A DNA stretch of 64,000 bases, from the NCBI RefSeq assembly GCF_026810445.1, contig NZ_CP113949.1:4340001-4404000 (forward strand), read 5' to 3'. Shown piece after piece: positions 48,296 to 56,427 of the stretch. The position numbers and the translations under genes were made by a program. The stretch is from Pseudomonas sp. BSw22131. Lineage in GTDB: Bacteria; Pseudomonadota; Gammaproteobacteria; Pseudomonadales; Pseudomonadaceae. The notes under the pieces were generated by a model. That model was not told where the DNA came from, made no database searches, and saw nothing but the letters and a program-made list of their open reading frames with translations. Positions within the stretch are counted from its first letter, which is position 1, and the number at the start of each line of letters is the position of its first letter.

Positions 48296-49959
48296 TGAAC
48301 ACCTCGAAAAGTTCGCGTCCCAAGTTGGAAGTTTACCTCTGGATAATGGTGCTCCTGATCGGCGTCTGGCTGGGACTTGTATGGCACCTCTATGAACAGG
48401 CAAACGCCGCGGGCGAAGGGATAACAGGCATGGCAAAGGGAACTGGACAAGGGATCGCAGGGATTATTACTGCCGTGATGTTGGTGTTTAGCGGGCACTG
48501 GTCAGCCATCGCAATGGCGCAGAGCAAACTGGACAAGCAGGTACAACTGGAAAACAAGACGCGCTATTTTGCGGAACAACAAGACCGTGAGCAGCGTACT
48601 TATGCGTTGGAGATCAGAGCGGCGGGATTGGCTGTCGACGGCTGGCATCAATCGAATATATGGAAAAAGATAAAACTCAGAAACAGCAACTTCACTTCCA
48701 TCTACTCTCAAGATCCGAAGGCTTACCCTGCGACCGCAGACAGCCGCTACAACAGGACCAGCGCGAATATAACAGCGGCTGCGACTCACTCTGCTAGAGA
48801 CGCGGTCGCTTACTGGCCGATGCCAACATTTGCGTTAGGCCCGGAGAGTCAACCGGGAGAGGACATTGCAGCTACCGATATCCTCGGCGCACGCAACGCC
48901 GCAACTCTGGGCGTCAACTTGTTCCTCTGGCAAGCATCTGAAGACACCACCCACGCGCAACACATCATTGAACGTGTGTTCCAGTTTTTTGCAGAGAACG
49001 CAGAAGTCCCCGAGGCTCTGATTTTAACGTCCGACGGAGATGTCTCCCGCGCCGGTAACAGAATGCCTGGTACTCCTGACTTATCTGATGGCCTGTACGT
49101 CCCAACCGTCTACGCCAGCATGACCGGTTTACTGCTTGCCCGAACTGACCGCGTGGATCGCTACCTGCGCCCATTTGCGGTTCGAGAAGAAGAGGACAAC
49201 CAAAACAAGTCCACCGACCTGGGCAAGTTATGGTTTTTCTACTGGAAGCATGAGCAGAAATTCGATTCGGTTTACGTAGCGGCAAAAAAGGCAGAAGGAA
49301 TCGAATTTCCCGTCGCTCCCGTCATGTCCAGCGCCTACTGGCACGCCCAACTGCCCGAACTCTGGAAGACCACCACCCACCGTGGGCCCGGTTACTTCCA
49401 GCCCACCAAATGGCTGCCCATCCGCTGGGCACAGCATCAGATCGACGAGTTCGACGAAGCGCCAACCCTGGGCTATCTGCATCGCCCGATCAAAGTCTCG
49501 ATGAATGACGAACAAGGCAATCCACTCAAACCCGCGATGCGTGCCAAAGCCCTGCAAGCCGCTTGGATGCAGGCGCTTCAAACCTTGCCCAATGGGGAAA
49601 AACCGGTGCGGGTGTTTTACGACAGCACTCACAATCCGGAAGGTGAAGTCACCCTGACTCAGGCGCTGCTGGCACTGAATGTCGATGGCACAGGCCTAAA
49701 CCTGAGCAATGTCAACGAAGGCTATGACATCGGTCGCCGTCTGGGTAACACCGGTGTCAGTGGCGCATTGGTTGAAATCAATCTCGCGACCATCGCCAGC
49801 TACCTGGACGGTGGTGTCAGCGCCGTGGTCTACCCCGGCGCCGATGGCAGCGCGACCATCCAGATGATCCGCCCGCCCAGCGATGCCATGAAAGCCAGAA
49901 ACGCAGAAACCCGCTGGGCCGACCCCTTCAAGTTTGGCGCACCGGGGGCGGGCTCATGA
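48295..49959 (+). CDS. DUF2875/Tla3-like protein, tandem copy 1 (full length)
   Basis: A 554-residue protein of the family annotated as type VI lipase adapter Tla3 (DUF2875), named after the protein encoded next to tle3 in P. aeruginosa. Two membrane segments occur near the N-terminus, about residues 12-30 (VYLWIMVLLIGVWLGLVW) and 52-74 (GIAGIITAVMLVFSGHW). A large domain follows with LGVNLFLWQASEDTTHAQHI, PVRVFYDSTHNPEGEVTLTQ and the end DPFKFGAPGAGS. Its role could be effector loading or immunity against the lipase. It is the only copy with the first membrane segment. Variable blocks: V1 type A, V2 type a, V3 type x (see findings). Confidence 0.8.
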   Translation: MNTSKSSRPKLEVYLWIMVLLIGVWLGLVWHLYEQANAAGEGITGMAKGTGQGIAGIITAVMLVFSGHWSAIAMAQSKLDKQVQLENKTRYFAEQQDREQRTYALEIRAAGLAVDGWHQSNIWKKIKLRNSNFTSIYSQDPKAYPATADSRYNRTSANITAAATHSARDAVAYWPMPTFALGPESQPGEDIAATDILGARNAATLGVNLFLWQASEDTTHAQHIIERVFQFFAENAEVPEALILTSDGDVSRAGNRMPGTPDLSDGLYVPTVYASMTGLLLARTDRVDRYLRPFAVREEEDNQNKSTDLGKLWFFYWKHEQKFDSVYVAAKKAEGIEFPVAPVMSSAYWHAQLPELWKTTTHRGPGYFQPTKWLPIRWAQHQIDEFDEAPTLGYLHRPIKVSMNDEQGNPLKPAMRAKALQAAWMQALQTLPNGEKPVRVFYDSTHNPEGEVTLTQALLALNVDGTGLNLSNVNEGYDIGRRLGNTGVSGALVEINLATIASYLDGGVSAVVYPGADGSATIQMIRPPSDAMKARNAETRWADPFKFGAPGAGS

Positions 49960-51494
49960 TTCATTTAAAGGGAACTGGACAAGGGATTGCAGGGATTATT
50001 ACTGCCGTGATGTTGGTGTTTGGCGGGCACTGGTCAGCCATCGCGATGGCGCAGAGCAAACTGGATAAGCAGGTACAACTGGAAAACAAGACGCGCTATT
50101 TTGCGGAACAACAATACCGTGAGCAGCGTACTTATGCGTTGGAAATCAGAGCGGCGGGATTGGCTGTCGACGGCTGGCATCAATCGAATGTATGGAAAAA
50201 GATAAAACTCAAAAACAGCAACTTTACTTCCATCTACTCTCAAGATCCGAAGGCTTACCCTGCCACCGCAGACAGCCGATACAACAGGACCAGCGCGAAT
50301 ATAACAGCGGCTGCGACTCACTCTGCTAGAGACGCGGTCGCTTATTGGCCGATGCCAACATTTGCGATCGGACCTGAGAGTCCGCCAGGGGAAGACAGTG
50401 CAGCCGGCAACATTATAAGCGCGCGTAACGGCGCAACTCTGGGCGTCAATCTATTCCTCTGGCAAGAATCTGAAGACACCACCCACGCGCAGCACATCAT
50501 TGAACGTGTATTCCAGTTTTTTGCGGATAACGCTGAAGTCCCCGAGGCTCTGATTTTAACGTCCGACGGAGATGTTTCCCGCGCCGGTAACAGAATGCCT
50601 GGTACTCCTCGCTTACCTGATGGCCTGTACGTCCCAACCGTATACGCCAGCATGACTGGTTTACTGCTTGCACGAACTGACCGCGTGGACCGTTACTTAC
50701 GCCCATTTGCAGTTCGCGAAGAGGAGGACAATCAAGATAAATCCACCGACCTGGGCAAGTTATGGTTCTTCTATTGGAAGCACTCTCCCGAATTTCGAAC
50801 GGTTTATGAAACTGCAAAAAAAGCCGAAGGCGTGGAGGAACCTTATGCTCCTGGCACCATGTCCAGCGCCTACTGGCACGCCCAACTGCCCGAACTCTGG
50901 AAGACCACCACCCACCGTGGCCCCGGTCACTTTCAACCCACCAAATGGCTGCCTATCCGCTGGGCAAAGCATCAGATCGACGAGTTCGACGAAGCGCCAA
51001 CCCTGGGCTATCTGCATCACCCGATCAAAGTCTTGATGAATGACGAACAAGGCAATCCACTCAAGCCCGCGATGCGTGCCAAAGCCCTGCAAGCCGGTTG
51101 GATGCAGGCGCTTCAAACCCTGCCCAATGGGGAAAAACCGGTGCGGGTGTTTTACGACAGCACTCACAATCCGGAAGGTGAAGTCACCCTGACTCAGGCG
51201 CTGCTGGCACTGAATGTCGATGGCACAGGCCTAGACCTGAGCAACGTCAACGAGGGCTACGACATCGGTCGCCGTCTGGGTAACACCGGTGTCAGTGGCG
51301 CATTGGTTGAAATCAATCTCGCGACCATCGCCAGCTACCTGGACGGCGGTGTCAGCGCCGTGGTCTACCCCGGCGCCGACGGCAGCGCGACCATCCAGAT
51401 GATCCGCCCGCCCAGCGATGCCATGAAAACCAGAAACGCAGAAACCCGCTGGGCCGACCCCTTCAAGTTCGGCGCACCGGGGGCGGGTTCATGA
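49956..51494 (+). CDS. DUF2875/Tla3-like protein, tandem copy 2
   Basis: A 512-residue paralogue of copy 1. It starts MIHLKGTGQGIAGIITAVML, so it has only the second membrane segment and lacks the first 46 residues of copy 1. From there it is nearly identical apart from three blocks. V1 is type A (VDGWHQSNVWKKIKLKNS), V2 is its own type b (AIGPESPPGEDSAAGNIISA) and V3 is type y (HSPEFRTVYETAKKAEGVEE). It overlaps copy 1 and copy 3 by ATGA. One membrane helix with a short N-terminus suggests that the body faces the periplasm or stays membrane-anchored. Confidence 0.8.
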   Translation: MIHLKGTGQGIAGIITAVMLVFGGHWSAIAMAQSKLDKQVQLENKTRYFAEQQYREQRTYALEIRAAGLAVDGWHQSNVWKKIKLKNSNFTSIYSQDPKAYPATADSRYNRTSANITAAATHSARDAVAYWPMPTFAIGPESPPGEDSAAGNIISARNGATLGVNLFLWQESEDTTHAQHIIERVFQFFADNAEVPEALILTSDGDVSRAGNRMPGTPRLPDGLYVPTVYASMTGLLLARTDRVDRYLRPFAVREEEDNQDKSTDLGKLWFFYWKHSPEFRTVYETAKKAEGVEEPYAPGTMSSAYWHAQLPELWKTTTHRGPGHFQPTKWLPIRWAKHQIDEFDEAPTLGYLHHPIKVLMNDEQGNPLKPAMRAKALQAGWMQALQTLPNGEKPVRVFYDSTHNPEGEVTLTQALLALNVDGTGLDLSNVNEGYDIGRRLGNTGVSGALVEINLATIASYLDGGVSAVVYPGADGSATIQMIRPPSDAMKTRNAETRWADPFKFGAPGAGS

Positions 51495-53024
51495 TCCATT
51501 CAAAGGGAACTGGACAAGGGATTGCAGGGATTATCACTGCCGTGATGTTGGTGTTTGGCGGGCATTGGTCAGCCATCGCGATGGCGCAGAGCAAACTGGA
51601 CAAGCAGGTACAGCTGGAAAACAAGACGCGCTATTTCGCGGAACAGCAAGACCGTGAGCAGCGTACTTATGCGTTGGAGATCAGAGCGGCGGGATTGGCT
51701 GTCGACGGCTGGCATCAATCGAATGTATGGAAAAAAGTAAAACTCAAAAACAGCAACTTTACTTCCATCTACTCTCAAGATCCGAAGGCTTACCCTGCGA
51801 CCGCAGACAGCCGGTACAACAGGACCAGCGCGAATATAACAGCTGCGGCGCGGCACTCTGCCCGAGACGCCGTCGCTTACTGGCCGATGCCAAGCTTTGC
51901 GGTGGGCCCTTTGAGTCCGACAGGACGTGAAAACGCTGCGAGCTTTATGCAGAGGGCCCGCAACGGCGCAACTCTAGGCGTCAACTTGTTCCTCTGGCAA
52001 GAATCTGAAGACACCACTCACGCGCAGCACATCATTGAACGTGTATTCCAGTTTTTTGCGGAAAACGCAGAAGTCCCCGAGGCTCTGATTTTAACGTCCG
52101 ACGGAGATGTTTCCCGCGCCGGTAACAGAATGCCTGGTACTCCTGGCTTACCTGATGGCCTGTACGTCCCAACTGTCTACGCCAGCATGACGGGTTTACT
52201 GCTAGCCCGAACTGACCGTGTGGATCGCTACCTGCGCCCATTTGCGGTCCGAGAAGAAGAGGACAACCAAAACAAATCCACCGATCTGGGCAAGTTATGG
52301 TTCTTCTATTGGAAGCATGAGCAGAAATTCGATTCGGCTTATGTAGCGGCCAAAAAAGCAGAAGGATTCAAATTCCCCACCGCTCCCGTCATGTCCAGCG
52401 CCTACTGGCACGCCCAACTGCCCGAACTCTGGAAGACCACCACCCACCGTGGGCCCGGTTACTTTCAACCCACCAAATGGCTGCCCATCCGCTGGGCACA
52501 GCATCAGATCGACGAGTTCGACGAAGCGCCAACCCTGGGCTATCTGCATCGCCCGATCAAAGTCTCGATGAATGACGAACAAGGCAATCCACTCAAACCC
52601 GCGATGCGTGCCAAGCCCTGCAGCCGCTTGGATGCAGGCGCTTCAAACCTTGCCCAATGGGGAAAAACCGGTGCGGGTGTTTTACGACAGCACTCACAAT
52701 CCGGAAGGTGAAGTCACCCTGACTCAGGCGCTGCTGGCACTGAATGTCGATGGCACAGGCCTAAACCTGAGCAATGTCAACGAAGGCTATGACATCGGTC
52801 GCCGTCTGGGTAACACCGGTGTCAGTGGCGCATTGGTTGAAATCAATCTCGCGACCATCGCCAGCTACCTGGACGGTGGTGTCAGCGCCGTGGTCTACCC
52901 CGGCGCCGATGGCAGCGCGACCATCCAGATGATCCGCCCGCCCAGCGACGCCATGAAAACCAGAAACGCAGAAACCCGCTGGGCCGACCCCTTCAAGTTC
53001 GGCGCACCGGGGGCGGGCTCATGA
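51491..53024 (+). pseudogene. DUF2875/Tla3-like gene, tandem copy 3 (frameshifted)
   Basis: Same layout as copy 2, but two single-base deletions lie nine bases apart near 52615 and 52626. Other copies read GCCAAAGCCCTGCAAGCCGC where this copy has GCCAAGCCCTGCAGCCGC. The net -2 shift ends the first frame at 52711 (406 residues, with an aberrant tail), and the rest continues in another frame from the shift to 53024. Blocks: V1 type A, V2 type c (AVGPLSPTGRENAASFMQRA), V3 type x. The conserved last 135 residues are lost unless frameshifting or an internal start rescues them. It may be a true lesion or a sequencing artefact. Confidence 0.85.
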
Positions 53025-54556
53025 TTCATTTAAAGGGAACTGGACAAGGGATTGCAGGGATTATTACTGCCGTGATGTTGGTGTTTGGCGGGCATTGGTC
53101 AGCCATCGCGATGGCGCAGAGCAAACTGGACAAGCAGGTACAACTGGAAAACAAGACGCGCTATTTCGCGGAACAGCAAGACCGTGAGCAGCGTACTTAT
53201 GCGTTGGAGATCAGAGCGGCGGGATTGGCTGTTGATGAAGATCAACAGTCAACGATATGGAGATTGATCAGAAAGAAAAACAGTAACTTCTCCTCGATCT
53301 TTTCGAATGATCCAAAGGCTTATCCCGATACTGCTGAGAGTCGTAGAACAACATCCACCATAAATACCCGAGCGGCGGCGCGGCACTCTGCCCGAGACGC
53401 CGTCGCTTACTGGCCGATGCCAAGCTTTGCGGTGGGCCCTTTGAGTCCGACAGGACGTGAAAACGCTGCGAGCTTTATGCAGAGGGCCCGCAACGGCGCA
53501 ACTCTAGGCGTCAACTTGTTCCTCTGGCAAGCATCTGAAGACACCACCCACGCGCAGCACATCATTGAACGTGTATTCCAGTTTTTTGCGGAAAACGCAG
53601 AAGTCCCCGAGGCTCTGATTTTAACGTCCGACGGAGATGTTTCCCGCGCCGGTAACAGAATGCCTGGCACACCCGGTTTACCGGATGGCCTATACGTTCC
53701 GACCGTCTACGAAGGCATGACCGGTTTACTGCTAGCCCGAACTGACCGCGTGGATCGCTACCTGCGCCCTTTTGCGGTCCGCGAAGAGGAGGACAACCAA
53801 AACAAATCCACCGATCTGGGCAAGTTATGGTTCTTCTATTGGAAGCATGAGCAGAAGTTCGATTCGGCTTATGTAGCGGCCAAAAAAGCAGAAGGATTCA
53901 AATTCCCCACCGCTCCCGTCATGTCCAGCGCCTACTGGCACGCCCAACTGCCCGAACTCTGGAAGACCACCACCCACCGTGGCCCCGGTCACTTCCAGCC
54001 CACCAAATGGCTGCCCATCCGCTGGGCACAGCATCAGATCGACGAGTTCGACGAAGCGCCAACCCTGGGCTATCTGCATCGCCCGATCAAAGTCTCGATG
54101 AATGACGAACAAGGCAATCCACTCAAACCCGCGATGCGTGCCAAAGTCCTGCAAGCCGCTTGGGTGCAGGCGCTTCAAACCCTGCCCAATGGGGAAAAAC
54201 CGGTGCGGGTGTTTTACGACAGCACTCATAATCCAGAAGGTGAAGTCACCCTGACGCAGGCGCTGCTGGCACTGAATGTCGATGGCACAGGCCTTGACCT
54301 GAGCAATGTCAACGAAGGCTATGACATCGGTCGCCGTCTGGGTAATACCGGTGTCAGTGGCGCATTGGTTGAAATCAATCTCGCGACCATCGCCAGCTAC
54401 CTGGACGGCGGTGTCAGCGCCGTGGTCTACCCCGGCGCCGATGGCAGCGCGACCATCCAGATGATCCGCCCGCCCAGCGACGCCATGAAAGCCAGAAACG
54501 CAGAAACCCGCTGGGCCGACCCCTTCAAGTTTGGCGCACCGGGGGCGGGTTCATGA
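53021..54556 (+). CDS. DUF2875/Tla3-like protein, tandem copy 4
   Basis: A 511-residue intact paralogue starting MIHLKGTGQGIAG. V1 is type B (VDEDQQSTIWRLIRKKNSNF), quite different from copies 1-3 and encoded by AT-rich DNA. V2 is type c and identical in DNA to copy 3 over more than 100 bases. V3 is type x. The C-terminal 200 residues match the other copies closely. It overlaps its neighbours by ATGA. Confidence 0.8.
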   Translation: MIHLKGTGQGIAGIITAVMLVFGGHWSAIAMAQSKLDKQVQLENKTRYFAEQQDREQRTYALEIRAAGLAVDEDQQSTIWRLIRKKNSNFSSIFSNDPKAYPDTAESRRTTSTINTRAAARHSARDAVAYWPMPSFAVGPLSPTGRENAASFMQRARNGATLGVNLFLWQASEDTTHAQHIIERVFQFFAENAEVPEALILTSDGDVSRAGNRMPGTPGLPDGLYVPTVYEGMTGLLLARTDRVDRYLRPFAVREEEDNQNKSTDLGKLWFFYWKHEQKFDSAYVAAKKAEGFKFPTAPVMSSAYWHAQLPELWKTTTHRGPGHFQPTKWLPIRWAQHQIDEFDEAPTLGYLHRPIKVSMNDEQGNPLKPAMRAKVLQAAWVQALQTLPNGEKPVRVFYDSTHNPEGEVTLTQALLALNVDGTGLDLSNVNEGYDIGRRLGNTGVSGALVEINLATIASYLDGGVSAVVYPGADGSATIQMIRPPSDAMKARNAETRWADPFKFGAPGAGS

Positions 54557-56091
54557 TTCATTTAAAGGGAACTGGACAAGGGATTGCAGGGATTATTACT
54601 GCCGTGATGTTGGTGTTTGGCGGGCATTGGTCAGCCATCGCGATGGCGCAGAGCAAACTGGACAAGCAGGTACAACTGGAAAACAAGACGCGCTATTTCG
54701 CGGAACAGCAAGACCGTGAGCAGCGTACTTTTTCATTGGAGATCAGAGCAGCGGGATTGGCTGTTGATGAAGATCAACAGTCAACGATATGGAGATTGAT
54801 CAGAAAGAAAAACAGCAATTTCTCCTCCATCTTTTCGGGTGATCCAAAAGATTATCCAGACACAGCTGACAGCCGTACAACAACATCAAGCATCAATATC
54901 CGAGCAGCGGCACGGCACTCCGCCCGAGACGCCGTGGCTTACTGGCCGATGCCAACGTTTGCGATAGGTCCGGAGAGTCAACCGGGAGAGGACATTGCAG
55001 CTACCGATATCCTCGGCGCACGCAACGCCGCAACTCTGGGCGTCAACTTGTTCCTCTGGCAAGCATCTGAAGACACCACCCACGCGCAGCACATCATTGA
55101 ACGTGTGTTCCAGTTTTTTGCGGAGAACGCGGAAGTCCCCGAGGCTCTGATTTTAACGTCAGACGGAGATGTCTCCCGTGCCGGTAACAGATTGCCTGGC
55201 ACACCCGGTTTACCCGATGGCCTATACGTTCCGACCGTCTACGAAAGCATGACGGGTTTACTGCTTGCCCGAACTGACCGCGTGGACCGTTACTTACGCC
55301 CATTTGCAGTTCGCGAAGAGGAGGACAATCAAGATAAATCCACCGACCTGGGCAAGTTATGGTTCTTCTATTGGAAGCACTCTCCCGAATTTCGAACGGT
55401 TTATGAGACTTCAAAAAAAGCCGAAGGCGTAGAGGAGCCCTATGCTCCTGGCACCATGTCCAGCGCCTACTGGCACGCCCAACTTCCCGAACTCTGGAAG
55501 ACCACCACCCACCGTGGGCCCGGTCACTTCCAGCCCACCAAATGGCTGCCCATCCGCTGGGCACAGCATCAGATCGACGAGTTCGACGAAGCGCCAACCC
55601 TGGGCTATCTGCATCGCCCGATCAAAGTCTCGATGAATGACGAACAAGGCAATCCACTCAAACCCGCGATGCGTGCCAAAGCCCTGCAAGCCGGTTGGAT
55701 GCAGGCGCTTAAAACCCTGCCCACTGGGGAAAAACCAGTGCGGGTGTTTTACGACAGCACTCACAATCTGGAAGGTGAAGTCACCCTGACGCAGGCGCTG
55801 GTAGCGATGAATGTCGATGGCACAGGCCTAGACCTGAGCAACGTCAACGAGGGCTACGACATCGGTCGCCGTCTGGGTAATACCGGGGTCAGTGGCGCAT
55901 TGGTCGAAATCAATCTCGCGACCATCGCCAGCTACCTGGACGGTGGTGTCAGCGCCGTGGTCTACCCCGGCGCCGACGGCAGCGCGACCATCCAGATGAT
56001 CCGCCCGCCCAGCGATGCCATGAAAGCCAGAAACGCAGAAACCCGCTGGGCTGACCCCTTCAAGTTCGGCGCACCGGGGGCGGGTTCATGA
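54553..56091 (+). CDS. DUF2875/Tla3-like protein, tandem copy 5
   Basis: A 512-residue intact paralogue and the last of the array. V1 is type B (VDEDQQSTIWRLIRKKNSNF, then SSIFSGDPKDYPDTADSR), V2 is type a as in copy 1, and V3 is type y as in copy 2. This combination occurs in no other copy. It has some private changes (NRLPGTPGLPDG, KTLPTGEKPVRV, NLEGEVTLTQALVAMN). The stop overlaps the start of the PAAR gene by ATGA. Confidence 0.8.
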   Translation: MIHLKGTGQGIAGIITAVMLVFGGHWSAIAMAQSKLDKQVQLENKTRYFAEQQDREQRTFSLEIRAAGLAVDEDQQSTIWRLIRKKNSNFSSIFSGDPKDYPDTADSRTTTSSINIRAAARHSARDAVAYWPMPTFAIGPESQPGEDIAATDILGARNAATLGVNLFLWQASEDTTHAQHIIERVFQFFAENAEVPEALILTSDGDVSRAGNRLPGTPGLPDGLYVPTVYESMTGLLLARTDRVDRYLRPFAVREEEDNQDKSTDLGKLWFFYWKHSPEFRTVYETSKKAEGVEEPYAPGTMSSAYWHAQLPELWKTTTHRGPGHFQPTKWLPIRWAQHQIDEFDEAPTLGYLHRPIKVSMNDEQGNPLKPAMRAKALQAGWMQALKTLPTGEKPVRVFYDSTHNLEGEVTLTQALVAMNVDGTGLDLSNVNEGYDIGRRLGNTGVSGALVEINLATIASYLDGGVSAVVYPGADGSATIQMIRPPSDAMKARNAETRWADPFKFGAPGAGS

Positions 56092-56357
56092 GCCATCCCG
56101 TTTGCCTGGGCGATCCCACCAGCGGTGGTGGCTTCGTCGTGTCGTGCCAATTGGCAGGCACCCACAGCATCAACGGCAAGACGCCTGCAGTGTTGGGAGA
56201 CACTGCAAGCTGTCCGCTGCACCTTGGTGTTTACCCCTTCGTTGAGGGGCACACGAGACGACGCCGAAACGGTATTCCCATCGTATTGCAGGGTCATCGA
56301 CTGGCGTGTGGTTGCCACGGCATCGCGGTGCATGCCCTGCGAGTGGAAGTGCGCTAG
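56088..56357 (+). CDS. PAAR-domain T6SS spike tip protein
   Basis: An 89-residue PAAR protein that caps the VgrG trimer and sharpens the T6SS spike. The PAAR pattern is visible as LGDPTSGGGFVVSC, VLGDTASCPLHLGVYPFVEG, GIPIVLQGHRLACGCHGIA, with the His/Cys zinc ligands. It starts within the stop of DUF2875 copy 5 (ATGA) and is the last gene of the operon, so vgrG, effector, DUF2875 proteins and tip are made from one message. Confidence 0.92.
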   Translation: MSHPVCLGDPTSGGGFVVSCQLAGTHSINGKTPAVLGDTASCPLHLGVYPFVEGHTRRRRNGIPIVLQGHRLACGCHGIAVHALRVEVR

Positions 56358-56365
56358 TTTTTCAT

Positions 56366-56400
56366 GCTTGCGGCCGGTCAGTGCGCAGTGGCCGGCAAGC
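56366..56400. other. Hairpin in the convergent gap after the T6SS operon
   Basis: GCTTGCGGCC and GGCCGGCAAGC form a stem with one bulge and a loop of about 14 bases, nine bases after the PAAR stop. It lacks a T tract, so it may be a weak terminator or a degenerate REP. Confidence 0.4.
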
Positions 56401-56427
56401 GATCACGATTCGCTGCGAGTGGGCGAG

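Larger units (their letters stand above)
48435..56091 (+). repeat. Five-unit tandem gene repeat, period about 1.53 kb
   Basis: Successive copies start 1535, 1530 and 1532 bases apart (49956, 51491, 53021, 54553), and the PAAR gene starts 1535 bases after copy 5. The unit begins at AAAGGGAACTGGACAAGG, which in copy 1 is internal (48435) and in copies 2-5 lies just after the start codon. It ends at GGCACCGGGGGCGGG-TTC-ATGA. Long stretches, especially the last 600 bases, are almost identical between units. Confidence 0.95.

Noticed and set aside
52608..52630. Programmed frameshift in tandem copy 3
   Set aside because: Two separate deletions are needed, no slippery heptamer is evident and the four sister copies read straight through.
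48295..56091. CRISPR or satellite-type explanation for the long tandem repeat
   Set aside because: The unit is 1.53 kb, fully coding and in frame with overlapping starts and stops; there are no short repeats with spacers.
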